From: Planctomycetota bacterium
GTDB taxonomy: Bacteria > Planctomycetota > Phycisphaerae > WQYP01
Reading direction: 5' to 3'
Assembly: GCA_021798635.1 (NCBI GenBank)
Contig: JAJZGH010000280.1
Span: 1 to 5,737 of the forward strand
Length of the DNA stretch: 5,737 bases
The position numbers and the translations under genes are program-made. Shown here in pieces: positions 1-5,737 of the stretch. Below the pieces are notes generated by a model that did no database searches, was not told the DNA's origin, and worked only from the letters and a program-made list of their open reading frames with translations. The stretch's first letter is position 1. Each line of letters starts with the position of its first letter.

Positions 1-1421
1 ATGCCGGCGGCCTTCCAGTTAAGTTCCGACGCCAGAAACAAATTGATCCACAAGGTTTTATCGTTATGGTAATACACGCCCCGCGCATATTTGGCGTGAT
101 TTTCCATGCCGGTGCTCATGCAGCACCAGCAGGAATCCCACGGCGTGTTGAATGTTTTGAAATGGCCGGGACGCATGGACATGTAATAGGTCATCATGCC
201 GGTGGCAGGATCCTGCGAGCCTAAAATATGATTCACCAAAGCTCGCTCAAAATAATCTGCGGCTTCCATGGTCGTGTTCCAGCAGAAATAATGGCCCGTG
301 AGTTTCAGCATGTTGTAGGTGCAACACGTTTCCGCGGTGCCTACACTGAGCTGCTGCCAGGCATCGCCCAATGGGAAAAAGTATTCGCGATTGCTGTTTC
401 CGCCAAAGACATAACTGCGTTTACGCACCACCGTTTCCCAGAAAAATTCCGCACCCGTGCGATAGCGCTGCTGACCGGTTAGCTCATACTGCCGCGCAAT
501 GCCGATGACGCGGGGAATATACTGATTAGAATGGCAGCCCGTGAGAATATCCTGGTGGTGCATCAGTGGATCCAACTGGGATTTCTCATTGAAAGCCTCT
601 GCAATTTTCAGATATTTGCGATTTCCCGTGATGCTGTACACATCCGCCAGCACCTCATTCATTCCGCCCTGCTCACTGATCAGCATGATCTGCATTTGTG
701 CTTCAGTAAGTGTGCGGGGAAATTGGGCGCACCAGTCCGCCAGACCGATGAGAATTTCTTTGGCCTGCGGCCGCCCGGTATAAAGCAATGTATCGCGCAG
801 GCCGGCCATGATCTTATGAATGGAATACCACGGCGACCACATGCCATTGAGCGAAAATGTAAACAACGCCTTGGGATTGCCCACATTGATATCGCCCGCC
901 AAAGCCTTTTTGAAAGCCGCAACGCTGGCCGGCAGCCCCGCGCAATAGCCCTTAAATTGCGGGTCCTTACGTCCGTTGGCTTCCTGGCACTTCGCCAGAC
1001 GCGGCAGGATATAATCAATTTTTTCCAACAGGCGATCATCATGCGTGTGGGAATACATCATCGCACATGCCGAAAGGTAATGTCCGCAAATGGTGCCCGC
1101 TTGCCCTGCGCTATCCCATCCCCCTAAATTTGGAGCTTTGGTAGGAATTCCGGCAACTTTTTGAAATGAGGCCAGCAGGCGGTTGCAATTATAGGCCAAC
1201 AGATAATTCAAATCGCGGGTCATGTTCTCATGAAAAGGCCCGGACAGAATTTTCACGTCAGCTAAATCAAAATCATACGCTTTCATCGCGCCTGTACTCG
1301 GCGCAGCGTATCCGCTTTGCCGCCCCTGCGGAATCGTCGCCCGTGTCGCCCGGCGCGAAAGCAACATCGCCGAACCCGCCGCAGCGCCAGTAATAAGTTG
1401 TCTGCGAGACAAACCGTTCAT
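1..1421 (-). CDS. Tat-exported DUF1680/GH127 beta-L-arabinofuranosidase-like glycosidase, N-terminal part (cut by left edge)
   Basis: Seen: an uninterrupted frame of 473 codons runs from the ATG at 1421 off the left edge, with AGGAG (1430-1434) 8 nt upstream. Residues 5-10 (SRRQLI) followed by an Ala/Gly-rich hydrophobic stretch look like a twin-arginine signal, so the enzyme is probably exported folded. GH127-type blocks follow: WxPWYxxHKIxAGLxD, SEQGGMNEVLAD, GGNSNREYF, ETCCTYNMLKL, RPGHFKTFNTPWDSCWCC and GMENHAKY. Known from Bifidobacterium HypBA1: a catalytic glutamate, a Glu/three-Cys zinc site and a zinc-bound cysteine nucleophile. By alignment from memory these are E346 (acid/base), E364, C366, C433 and C434 (zinc), with C433 as nucleophile. 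Inference: release of terminal L-arabinofuranose or a related sugar from plant glycans; the exact substrate cannot be read from sequence. Family members are usually about 600-650 residues, so a C-terminal beta-rich part is missing here. Fairly sure of family, less of substrate. Confidence 0.9.
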   Translation of the reverse strand, partial: MNGLSRRQLITGAAAGSAMLLSRRATRATIPQGRQSGYAAPSTGAMKAYDFDLADVKILSGPFHENMTRDLNYLLAYNCNRLLASFQKVAGIPTKAPNLGGWDSAGQAGTICGHYLSACAMMYSHTHDDRLLEKIDYILPRLAKCQEANGRKDPQFKGYCAGLPASVAAFKKALAGDINVGNPKALFTFSLNGMWSPWYSIHKIMAGLRDTLLYTGRPQAKEILIGLADWCAQFPRTLTEAQMQIMLISEQGGMNEVLADVYSITGNRKYLKIAEAFNEKSQLDPLMHHQDILTGCHSNQYIPRVIGIARQYELTGQQRYRTGAEFFWETVVRKRSYVFGGNSNREYFFPLGDAWQQLSVGTAETCCTYNMLKLTGHYFCWNTTMEAADYFERALVNHILGSQDPATGMMTYYMSMRPGHFKTFNTPWDSCWCCMSTGMENHAKYARGVYYHNDKTLWINLFLASELNWKAAG

Positions 1422-1457
1422 TGTCGTTTCTCCTGAGGGACTGTAAATTATTTTCTT

Positions 1458-1466
1458 ATTGTAACA
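1458..1466 (-). promoter_or_regulatory. Candidate extended -10 element upstream of the GH127-like gene
   Basis: On the minus strand the bases read TGTTACAAT, which matches an extended -10 (TGnTATAAT) with one mismatch. It lies 37 bp upstream of the start codon, in the most AT-rich part of the gap. No convincing -35 box is visible at 17 bp, so this is a weak call based on the motif alone. Confidence 0.3.
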
Positions 1467-1626
1467 AAAGCATCATCTATTACTAGGCTCCCCGCGACCC
1501 GATGGTTGGCGGGAGTTGTATTTCGCTCGATTGCGCTGCCTTTGTGCTCCGGTACCTTCCGCGGTCCTGGCAGCCGACACCTGCAACCCAAGCATCGCAC
1601 AGCCCGGTTAAGCCCAGTTAAATCGA

Positions 1627-2397
1627 TTACCGGTATGCAATGAAAAACAACCGCCGAAACGGAAATAGTACGCGTCCGTCAGATTGCTTTGGGTAACTGG
1701 CAGTGATCAGACCCTGATACGCTGCAATAAAAGTTTCCCGATCTGGCGCGGTCAGAATATCCAAATATGGCCGCAGCCCGGTGCCGATATACCACTGTAG
1801 AATATCTTCCGGGCCATTGAGTATATGGATATATTCACTCGTCCATATATCCAGCTTTTGTGAAACGCTCTGCAACACGCCATAATAGAAATCCGGCCCA
1901 TGGCAATGCCACTGTCGAACTTCAGAAGGAAATTTATCACGCCACAGACTGCCGGCCGCCAGCTCACGCATCGCGCGGTGGGCCGGCGCTGTGTGATAAT
2001 TCGCCGGCATCTGAACGGCCAAGGCGCCGCCGGGATTCAGCCTCCGCATAAGTTCCGGCAGCAACTGCGCATGATCGCCCACCCATTGCAGAGCCGCATT
2101 TGAAAAAATCAGATCGACGGGCTTCTTCGCCTTCCATCTGGAGATATCCGCTTCAATCCATTGTTGCCCCGGGTATGCCCCACGGGCTGAAACAATCATA
2201 TCGGCCGAACTATCCACCCCGCAGATTTCCGCCTCAGGCCACCGCTCCGCCAATGCCGCCGTGCTATTGCCCGGCCCGCACCCCAAATCTACAATCCTCC
2301 CCGGCATCTCTAGCGCAATGCGCCCAATAAGATCCCTGCACGGCCGCGATCTTTCCTCCGCGAACTTCAGATACTGTTTGGGGTTCCAAGTAACCAT
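1627..2397 (-). CDS. tam: Trans-aconitate 2-methyltransferase
   Basis: The family transfers a methyl group from S-adenosylmethionine to trans-aconitate. This detoxifies a spontaneous isomer of the citric-acid-cycle intermediate cis-aconitate, which otherwise inhibits aconitase; the enzyme is cytoplasmic (EC 2.1.1.144). Seen: 256 codons, close to the 252 of E. coli Tam, and collinear with it as I remember that sequence. Matches include the N-terminal WNPxxYLxFAEERSRP, SAM motif I at residues 36-46 (VDLGCGPGNST), the acidic residue binding the SAM ribose at D62 (GVDSS), EADI at 82-85, LIFSNAALQW at 96-105, LNPGGALAVQMP, the family-specific TGLRPYLD, and the FRRLFFIA ending. The start at 2397 fits the family N-terminus, but no Shine-Dalgarno sequence precedes it, so translation may be leaderless or weakly initiated. 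It stands alone, same strand as the glycosidase, about 205 bp upstream of it. The general SAM-methyltransferase fold is certain; the precise substrate rests on family similarity. Confidence 0.9.
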   Translation of the reverse strand: MVTWNPKQYLKFAEERSRPCRDLIGRIALEMPGRIVDLGCGPGNSTAALAERWPEAEICGVDSSADMIVSARGAYPGQQWIEADISRWKAKKPVDLIFSNAALQWVGDHAQLLPELMRRLNPGGALAVQMPANYHTAPAHRAMRELAAGSLWRDKFPSEVRQWHCHGPDFYYGVLQSVSQKLDIWTSEYIHILNGPEDILQWYIGTGLRPYLDILTAPDRETFIAAYQGLITASYPKQSDGRVLFPFRRLFFIAYR

Positions 2398-2691
2398 AAA
2401 AGCACGCTAACGCAAGCATCCGCAACGGTCAAGCAATTGCCATCGCGAAGGATTGTACCGAAGTCGAATTGCCAACTCATCACCGAAATTGAACTGGCAC
2501 AGCCAAGTCTGCTCTGCGGTGTACCAGGTGCAGCCGATGGGTTGCGTATGCCGGCAATGGAACGGGCTTTTCTGACCGCCGTGTGGCCGAGCTGGCAGAT
2601 AACCCACGTGGCTGGCCAAGGGATTGGCGGAGGGAGTGGGGGCGCGTGGACGGATCCCGACGCGTCACGGGGCAAGGCCAATATTCGTGGC
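2398..2691. other. Intergenic stretch without a convincing gene
   Basis: About 290 bp lie between tam and the small Ala/Pro-rich gene. Open frames on both strands cross it, but none has a ribosome binding site or a recognisable product. They are arginine- and proline-rich, as expected for chance frames in GC-rich DNA. I see no tRNA arm, no clear terminator hairpin with a T-run and no tandem repeats. It may hold the 3' untranslated region of the upstream pair and the tam promoter, but no promoter element stands out. Confidence 0.4.
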
Positions 2692-2931
2692 TCACTCATA
2701 GCCCCGTTTAAGGGCACTCGCATCGTTGGGGCCAGCGCACACCAACGCGGCACCTTGCCCCTCGGCCGTCCAACCGCTGGTGGAGGCGTGCGGCTGCGGT
2801 TGCGCGTGTGCTCCCGTTTGTGCAGCCGGTGGCTTCGGCCCCGCCACGAATACATCGTCGCGGGCGACCCGCGGGCGCGCCGGAACGGCGGAACGGATTT
2901 CATATTCAGCGAACTGGTTATTGTTTGCCAT
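2692..2931 (-). CDS. Small Ala/Pro-rich protein of unknown function (79 aa)
   Basis: I do not recognise this protein. Support for it being real: GAGGA (2938-2942) sits 6 nt before the ATG, and the start lies only 23 bp after the stop of the membrane-protein gene on the same strand, which suggests one transcript. The N-terminus (MANNNQFAEYEI) is polar. It is followed by an Ala/Pro/Arg-rich, low-complexity stretch (residues about 15-50, with VFVAGPKPPAAQ) typical of a disordered chain. There is no signal peptide or membrane segment. The far end reads less protein-like than the start, so the ORF may be shortened by a mutation, or its last third may be out of frame with the ancestral gene. Inference: a soluble accessory to the membrane protein encoded just before it. 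Confidence 0.5.
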   Translation of the reverse strand: MANNNQFAEYEIRSAVPARPRVARDDVFVAGPKPPAAQTGAHAQPQPHASTSGWTAEGQGAALVCAGPNDASALKRGYE

Positions 2932-2954
2932 TTATTATCCTCAGTAGAAGACCA

Positions 2955-3467
2955 TTAAAGATTAACCCCTGCAAACACCAGCAGCAGCAAAACTCCGACT
3001 GCCAGCGTCGCAAGTGCGGTAATATTCAGGCATTTGATTCGGCGCTCCCATCGCCGAACCGAAGGTTCTTCGGTGTATGTGCGCCGGTAGTCTGCGGAAT
3101 TTTTCTCGATGCTCCTATCGGCGGTTTCAATTGCCTCCTCATTTGCCAGATAGGTCAGATGGAAGTTCAATAGAACGGAGCCAGCGGAACATGCCAAGCA
3201 TACCCACGAGGCGACAAGGATAAAAACCCAGCTTGGTTTGGCTCCGAGCTTGGCCAGAATGCTGATCGATAGGGCCACAGCACCACCCGCCCCCGCCAAC
3301 GTATACTTGTCGAAGAGGGCGGCGGAACTCCGCCTTGCGGCCTCGAGATCCCCACGGTGTTGCTCGTACGCCCTGAAACTATCGGCGCTCGCCCCTACCT
3401 TTTGCGAATTCACAGCAGCAGGGGATGCCGTTGGACCGACCGGGGTTTTCTCATCTTCTTTTTCCAT
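2955..3467 (-). CDS. Small membrane protein with three predicted transmembrane segments, function unknown (170 aa)
   Basis: Seen: a polar, charged N-terminus (residues 1-28), a probable amphipathic helix (29-55, with AYEQHRGDLEAARRSSAALF), then three hydrophobic segments at about 56-73, 80-102 and 149-167. The last two are separated by a charged loop of about 45 residues rich in Glu/Arg. The chain ends just after the last segment (VFAGVNL). There is no cleavable signal peptide. The layout resembles a widespread group of small uncharacterised bacterial inner-membrane proteins that I know only as hypothetical; I cannot name the family. No Shine-Dalgarno sequence is visible before the ATG at 3467; it is the first in-frame ATG I see, and a start further in would remove only the polar tail. 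It is followed after 23 bp by the Ala/Pro-rich small gene and is divergent from the methyltransferase-stub operon. A partner role in a defence or stress module is conceivable but not shown. Confidence 0.75.
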   Translation of the reverse strand: MEKEDEKTPVGPTASPAAVNSQKVGASADSFRAYEQHRGDLEAARRSSAALFDKYTLAGAGGAVALSISILAKLGAKPSWVFILVASWVCLACSAGSVLLNFHLTYLANEEAIETADRSIEKNSADYRRTYTEEPSVRRWERRIKCLNITALATLAVGVLLLLVFAGVNL

Positions 3468-3482
3468 ATCGAAATGGTAACA

Positions 3483-3500
3483 TGGATTAGGCTGAATCCA
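3483..3500. repeat. Short inverted repeat in the divergent intergenic region
   Basis: TGGATT and AATCCA form a perfect 6-bp dyad around a 6-base centre, 16 bp upstream of the start of the 170-residue membrane protein. It could be an operator half-site pair for the divergent genes. With only 6 bp per arm, chance is a fair alternative. Confidence 0.25.
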
Positions 3501-3598
3501 AATAGAGCCGCCTCCTCATGAGCCGCCGCCACAATCCGAACGGCCACTGGCCAGCAGGGCCGCATCGAGCTTACAATCCCCCTTGTTCGACATTGTAC

Positions 3599-3603
3599 GG
3601 GAG
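3599..3603 (+). promoter_or_regulatory. Ribosome binding site that sets the start of the methyltransferase stub
   Basis: GGGAG lies 7 nt before the ATG at 3611. The frame is open further upstream to an ATG at 3518, but that one has no Shine-Dalgarno sequence. The 31 extra residues look unlike the family N-terminus, which normally begins with a Met-Ala-Lys-Arg-like sequence, as found at 3611. Confidence 0.6.
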
Positions 3604-3610
3604 TTACTCA

Positions 3611-3874
3611 ATGGCCAAACGCACCGGCTCCAAAACAGCAGCACCGCAAACCGCGATGTCTGATTACCGCCATGCCGCCAAACGCAAAAATAATCCGCCC
3701 GCCAAAATCGCCGCCGAAGGCGTGGTGCCCGCGATTCCCAAAGCCCAATACGCGTATAACCCACATTTGCCGCCGGTATTGCGTTCACCACCGGCAGGCA
3801 GGCACAAACGCGCGGCCGTAAAAGTCATCGATCCCTGCGGCAATGAGGTCATGAAGGTGGAGATGCTGGGATAG
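3611..3874 (+). CDS. Remnant of a type III-like (Mod) adenine-specific DNA methyltransferase: head joined to tail, catalytic body deleted (87 aa)
   Basis: Seen: 87 codons with a good ribosome binding site. Residues 1-58 (MAKR start, DYRH, KRKNNPPA, AAEG, PKAQYAYNPHLPPVLR) match, as I recall, the N-terminal leader of long site-specific DNA methyltransferases of the type III Mod-like kind. Residues 68-86 (AAVKVIDPCGNEVMKVEML) resemble the C-terminal strand of the same proteins. Such proteins usually have about 800-1000 residues. The DPPY catalytic motif, the SAM-binding FxGxG motif and the target-recognition region are all absent, so this product cannot methylate DNA. The join falls in codons 59-67 (about 3785-3811), beside short GGCAGGCA bases, and keeps the frame. 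It lies 41 bp before the AlbA/HATPase gene, the place where a full methyltransferase would be expected. Alternatives: an assembly collapse of about 2-3 kb, or a small protein now used in its own right. Origin fairly likely; present function unknown. Confidence 0.65.
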   Translation: MAKRTGSKTAAPQTAMSDYRHAAKRKNNPPAKIAAEGVVPAIPKAQYAYNPHLPPVLRSPPAGRHKRAAVKVIDPCGNEVMKVEMLG

Positions 3875-3915
3875 GGGCCGGTAGCATCGCGGTATAAGGC
3901 AAAAATGGAATCTGT

Positions 3916-5737
3916 ATGGAACTGAAAACGCTCGAAGAACTGCTGGAAATATTACGCTACGGAGGTGAAACCACTTCTGTAGAAGCGAAACGCGCCGAAA
4001 AAATATCCGAGTCAGTATTGGAGACCGTTAGCGCCTTCTCCAACGAACCGGGGCTTGGCGGGGGATATTTATTGCTGGGGGTCGAAAATAAAGGAAGCAC
4101 GGAATGTGCTGATTATCGCATTAGTGGACTGACCGACGCTGAAAAATTGGAATCCGACTTGGCGAGCCAGTGTCGCAACGAAATGAGTAGCTCCGTCCGA
4201 CCACGTATCCACCGTGTGAGGCACGGAGACCTATCCGTCATTATCGCGTATATCCCGGAAGCCGATCTGGCCAATAAGCCAGTATATATAAAAAAAAGGG
4301 GAATTCAGCATGGATCCTTTCGCCGTATCGGTCCCACCGACCAACGGTGCACAGAGGATGATTTGTCCGTGCTTTTTCAAGGCCGTGACGCCTCCCCCGC
4401 AGACAGAAGCCCTATCCCGGGTACATCCGGTTCCGACATCGACCCCCGTGCGCTCGAGGAGTACCGCCGATTAAAGAAGAATACTCAGTACGCCAGTGAA
4501 CTCCTGGCTCTTTCAGATGAGCAGTTGTTGCAGTGCCTCAACGCAACGGTCGAATACGAAGGTCGCGTGGCGCTGACCCTGGCCGGATTGGTGCTCTTCG
4601 GTAAATTCACCGCAATCCGGCAGCATCTTCCAATGATGAGGCTCGACTACATTCAGGTGACGGGGAGAGATTGGGTCGCCGATCCTGCCGCCCGGCATGA
4701 GACTGTTGAAAAGATAGGCCCGCTGTTCCTGGTTATCCCGGAGTTGATCGACCGTGTTCTCGAAAATGTGCCCCGAACGTTCACACTGCGCGAGGACCAG
4801 GTGCACAGGGAGGACGCACCGCTTATACCAAAGTACGCCCTGCGTGAGGCGATTGTGAACGCCGCCATGCACCGGAGCTACAAGAAGCATGGGCCAACGC
4901 AGATTATCCGTTTTGCAAACCGGATTGAGATTATAAATCCGGGATGCTCGATCGTGCGCGAAGAGCAATGGGGACAACAAGGGTCGTCCCTGACGCGCAA
5001 CCCTACTATCGCGGCCGTGCTCCACGACGTTGGTCTTGCGGAAAATAAGGGAACCGGGATCGCTGCGATGCGCAAGGCCATGCAGCGCAGTCATCTCTCA
5101 CCGCCGCTGTTTGAATCCGACCGTCAAAAGGACATTTTTGTTGCGCGTTTTTTTCTTCATCAACTGCTGGATGAACACGCATGGCGATGGCTATCAGCGT
5201 TTACAAAATTCAAGCTAACGGACGACGATGCCTCTGCCCTGTGCGTTGCCCGACAGCTCGGTTGGGTCAACAACTGGCTGTATCGTGAACTTACCGGTGT
5301 TGACACGCTTACGGCCAGCGGCCGTTTAGCCAGATTGCGGGACCTCGGCCTCGTGGAGAAGCAGGGGAAAGGCTATAACACGGTCTATAAACTCTCAGTC
5401 TTGGCTGACAGCGCACCACGCATTGCTGATCGGGAAACCAAATCGGAAGACGAAGCCTCCGCTCGATTAACTGGCCGAGACATTATGAACGTAGAATCTG
5501 AATCGTTGAACCCCCTAAATAAGAGGCAAATGGAGAGCGTAACCCTACCTGATAAGACATACCCAGGGGGCGTGAACCCCTCTGATAAGGCCCAATCGGG
5601 GGGGTGGAACCCCTCTGATAAGGCGCAATTTGGTGAATCGGAAAACATTCCTGCGCACCTCAGGGCTATGGTAGACTCGCTGGGAAGCCGGGCGACGACG
5701 GGAACTGTTGAAGCCGCTATTGTAGCGTTCTGCCAGT
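3916..5737 (+). CDS. AlbA_2 (Schlafen-like) / HATPase_c_4 / winged-helix ATP-binding protein, C-terminus cut by right edge
   Basis: Seen: 607 codons without a stop, running off the window. Residues about 13-150 form an AlbA_2 (Schlafen-type putative nucleic-acid-binding) domain: VEAKR at 22-26, ETVSAFSN at 36-43, GGYLLLGVENKG at 49-60 and SFRRIG at 134-139. Residues about 305-400 match the HATPase_c_4 module of COG2865 regulators: ALREAIVNAAMHRSY at 308-322, IEIINPG at 337-343, RNPTIAAVLHDVGLAENKGTGI at 361-382. A winged helix follows at about 436-485 (ending GLVEKQGKGYNTVYKLS), then a charged linker with an 11-residue tandem repeat (532-575), then the start of another small domain (IPAHLRAMVDSLGSRA). 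Homologues I recall continue about 80-100 residues with a second helix-turn-helix-like part. The ATG at 3916 has only a weak GGA before it. It lies 41 bp downstream of the methyltransferase stub, probably co-transcribed. Role: inferred DNA-binding ATPase or regulator in a modification/defence cassette; no activity is proven by the sequence. Confidence 0.85.
   Translation, partial: MELKTLEELLEILRYGGETTSVEAKRAEKISESVLETVSAFSNEPGLGGGYLLLGVENKGSTECADYRISGLTDAEKLESDLASQCRNEMSSSVRPRIHRVRHGDLSVIIAYIPEADLANKPVYIKKRGIQHGSFRRIGPTDQRCTEDDLSVLFQGRDASPADRSPIPGTSGSDIDPRALEEYRRLKKNTQYASELLALSDEQLLQCLNATVEYEGRVALTLAGLVLFGKFTAIRQHLPMMRLDYIQVTGRDWVADPAARHETVEKIGPLFLVIPELIDRVLENVPRTFTLREDQVHREDAPLIPKYALREAIVNAAMHRSYKKHGPTQIIRFANRIEIINPGCSIVREEQWGQQGSSLTRNPTIAAVLHDVGLAENKGTGIAAMRKAMQRSHLSPPLFESDRQKDIFVARFFLHQLLDEHAWRWLSAFTKFKLTDDDASALCVARQLGWVNNWLYRELTGVDTLTASGRLARLRDLGLVEKQGKGYNTVYKLSVLADSAPRIADRETKSEDEASARLTGRDIMNVESESLNPLNKRQMESVTLPDKTYPGGVNPSDKAQSGGWNPSDKAQFGESENIPAHLRAMVDSLGSRATTGTVEAAIVAFCQ
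5509..5640 (+). repeat. 33-bp tandem repeat (four units, first two diverged) within the AlbA/HATPase gene
   Basis: Units lie at 5509-5541, 5542-5574, 5575-5607 and 5608-5640. Each is exactly 11 codons, so copy changes keep the frame. The encoded units are NPLNKRQMESV, TLPDKTYPGGV, NPSDKAQSGGW and NPSDKAQFGES. The last two share AACCCCTCTGATAAGG at DNA level, and GATAAG recurs every 33 bp in units 2-4 (AATAAG in unit 1). It forms a polar, probably disordered linker between the winged helix and the C-terminal domain. Confidence 0.8.

Noticed and set aside
531..1127. Plus-strand open frame of 198 codons
   Set aside because: Lies antisense within the GH127-like gene, whose conserved blocks are unmistakable on the other strand.
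1604..1633. Inverted repeat CCGGT/ACCGG around the tam stop codon as a terminator
   Set aside because: Only 5-bp arms around a 20-base loop and no T-run follows on the minus strand, so not a credible intrinsic terminator.
2367..2903. Minus-strand open frame of 178 codons overlapping the small gene and the start of tam
   Set aside because: Composition is that of a chance frame in GC-rich DNA (Pro/Arg-rich), and it overlaps the tam start in another frame. Nothing in it resembles a known protein.
2437..2958. Plus-strand open frame of 173 codons across the intergenic stretch and opposite the 79-residue gene
   Set aside because: No ribosome binding site. The product is Arg/Gly-rich without recognisable domains and runs antisense to a better supported gene with a good ribosome binding site.
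3518..3610. Upstream extension of the methyltransferase stub to the ATG at 3518
   Set aside because: No Shine-Dalgarno sequence. The extra residues do not resemble the family N-terminus, while the ATG at 3611 has GGGAG at a proper distance.
4513..5094. Minus-strand open frame of 193 codons
   Set aside because: Antisense shadow of the HATPase_c_4 region of the large plus-strand gene.
5509..5640. CRISPR-like array
   Set aside because: Units are contiguous 33-bp coding repeats without spacers and keep the reading frame of the surrounding gene.

Overview
The window looks like bacterial chromosomal DNA of moderate GC content with one carbohydrate or housekeeping stretch and one accessory stretch. 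A Tat-exported GH127-type glycosidase suggests a free-living Gram-negative plant-polymer degrader. Acidobacteria, Verrucomicrobia or Planctomycetes would fit, but nothing here fixes the phylum.

Left part (1-2397, minus strand). The first gene is the N-terminal 473 codons of a secreted DUF1680/GH127 beta-L-arabinofuranosidase-like enzyme, cut by the left edge. It has a twin-arginine signal and recognisable zinc and catalytic residues. Upstream of it on the same strand lies a complete trans-aconitate 2-methyltransferase (tam). The gap of about 205 bp, with a candidate promoter and a good ribosome binding site in front of the glycosidase, suggests separate transcription.

Middle part (2398-3467, minus strand). 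About 290 bp without a convincing gene are followed by a two-gene unit: a 170-residue protein with three predicted membrane segments and, 23 bp downstream, a 79-residue Ala/Pro-rich protein with a good ribosome binding site. I assign neither a function.

Right part (3468-5737, plus strand). Divergent from that pair is a likely defence-type operon. Its first ORF, 87 codons, looks like the head and tail of a much longer type III-like (Mod) adenine-specific DNA methyltransferase joined in frame, with the whole catalytic body missing. It keeps a good ribosome binding site and no internal stop. Forty-one bases later starts a large gene, open at the right edge, for an AlbA_2 (Schlafen-like) / HATPase_c_4 / winged-helix protein. 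It carries an 11-codon tandem repeat in its C-terminal linker. From memory, such proteins occur next to Mod-like methyltransferases and helicase-nuclease genes. The window therefore probably shows the left end of a modification/defence cassette whose methyltransferase was deleted down to a stub, or whose assembly collapsed at that point. This is the most interesting point of the window.
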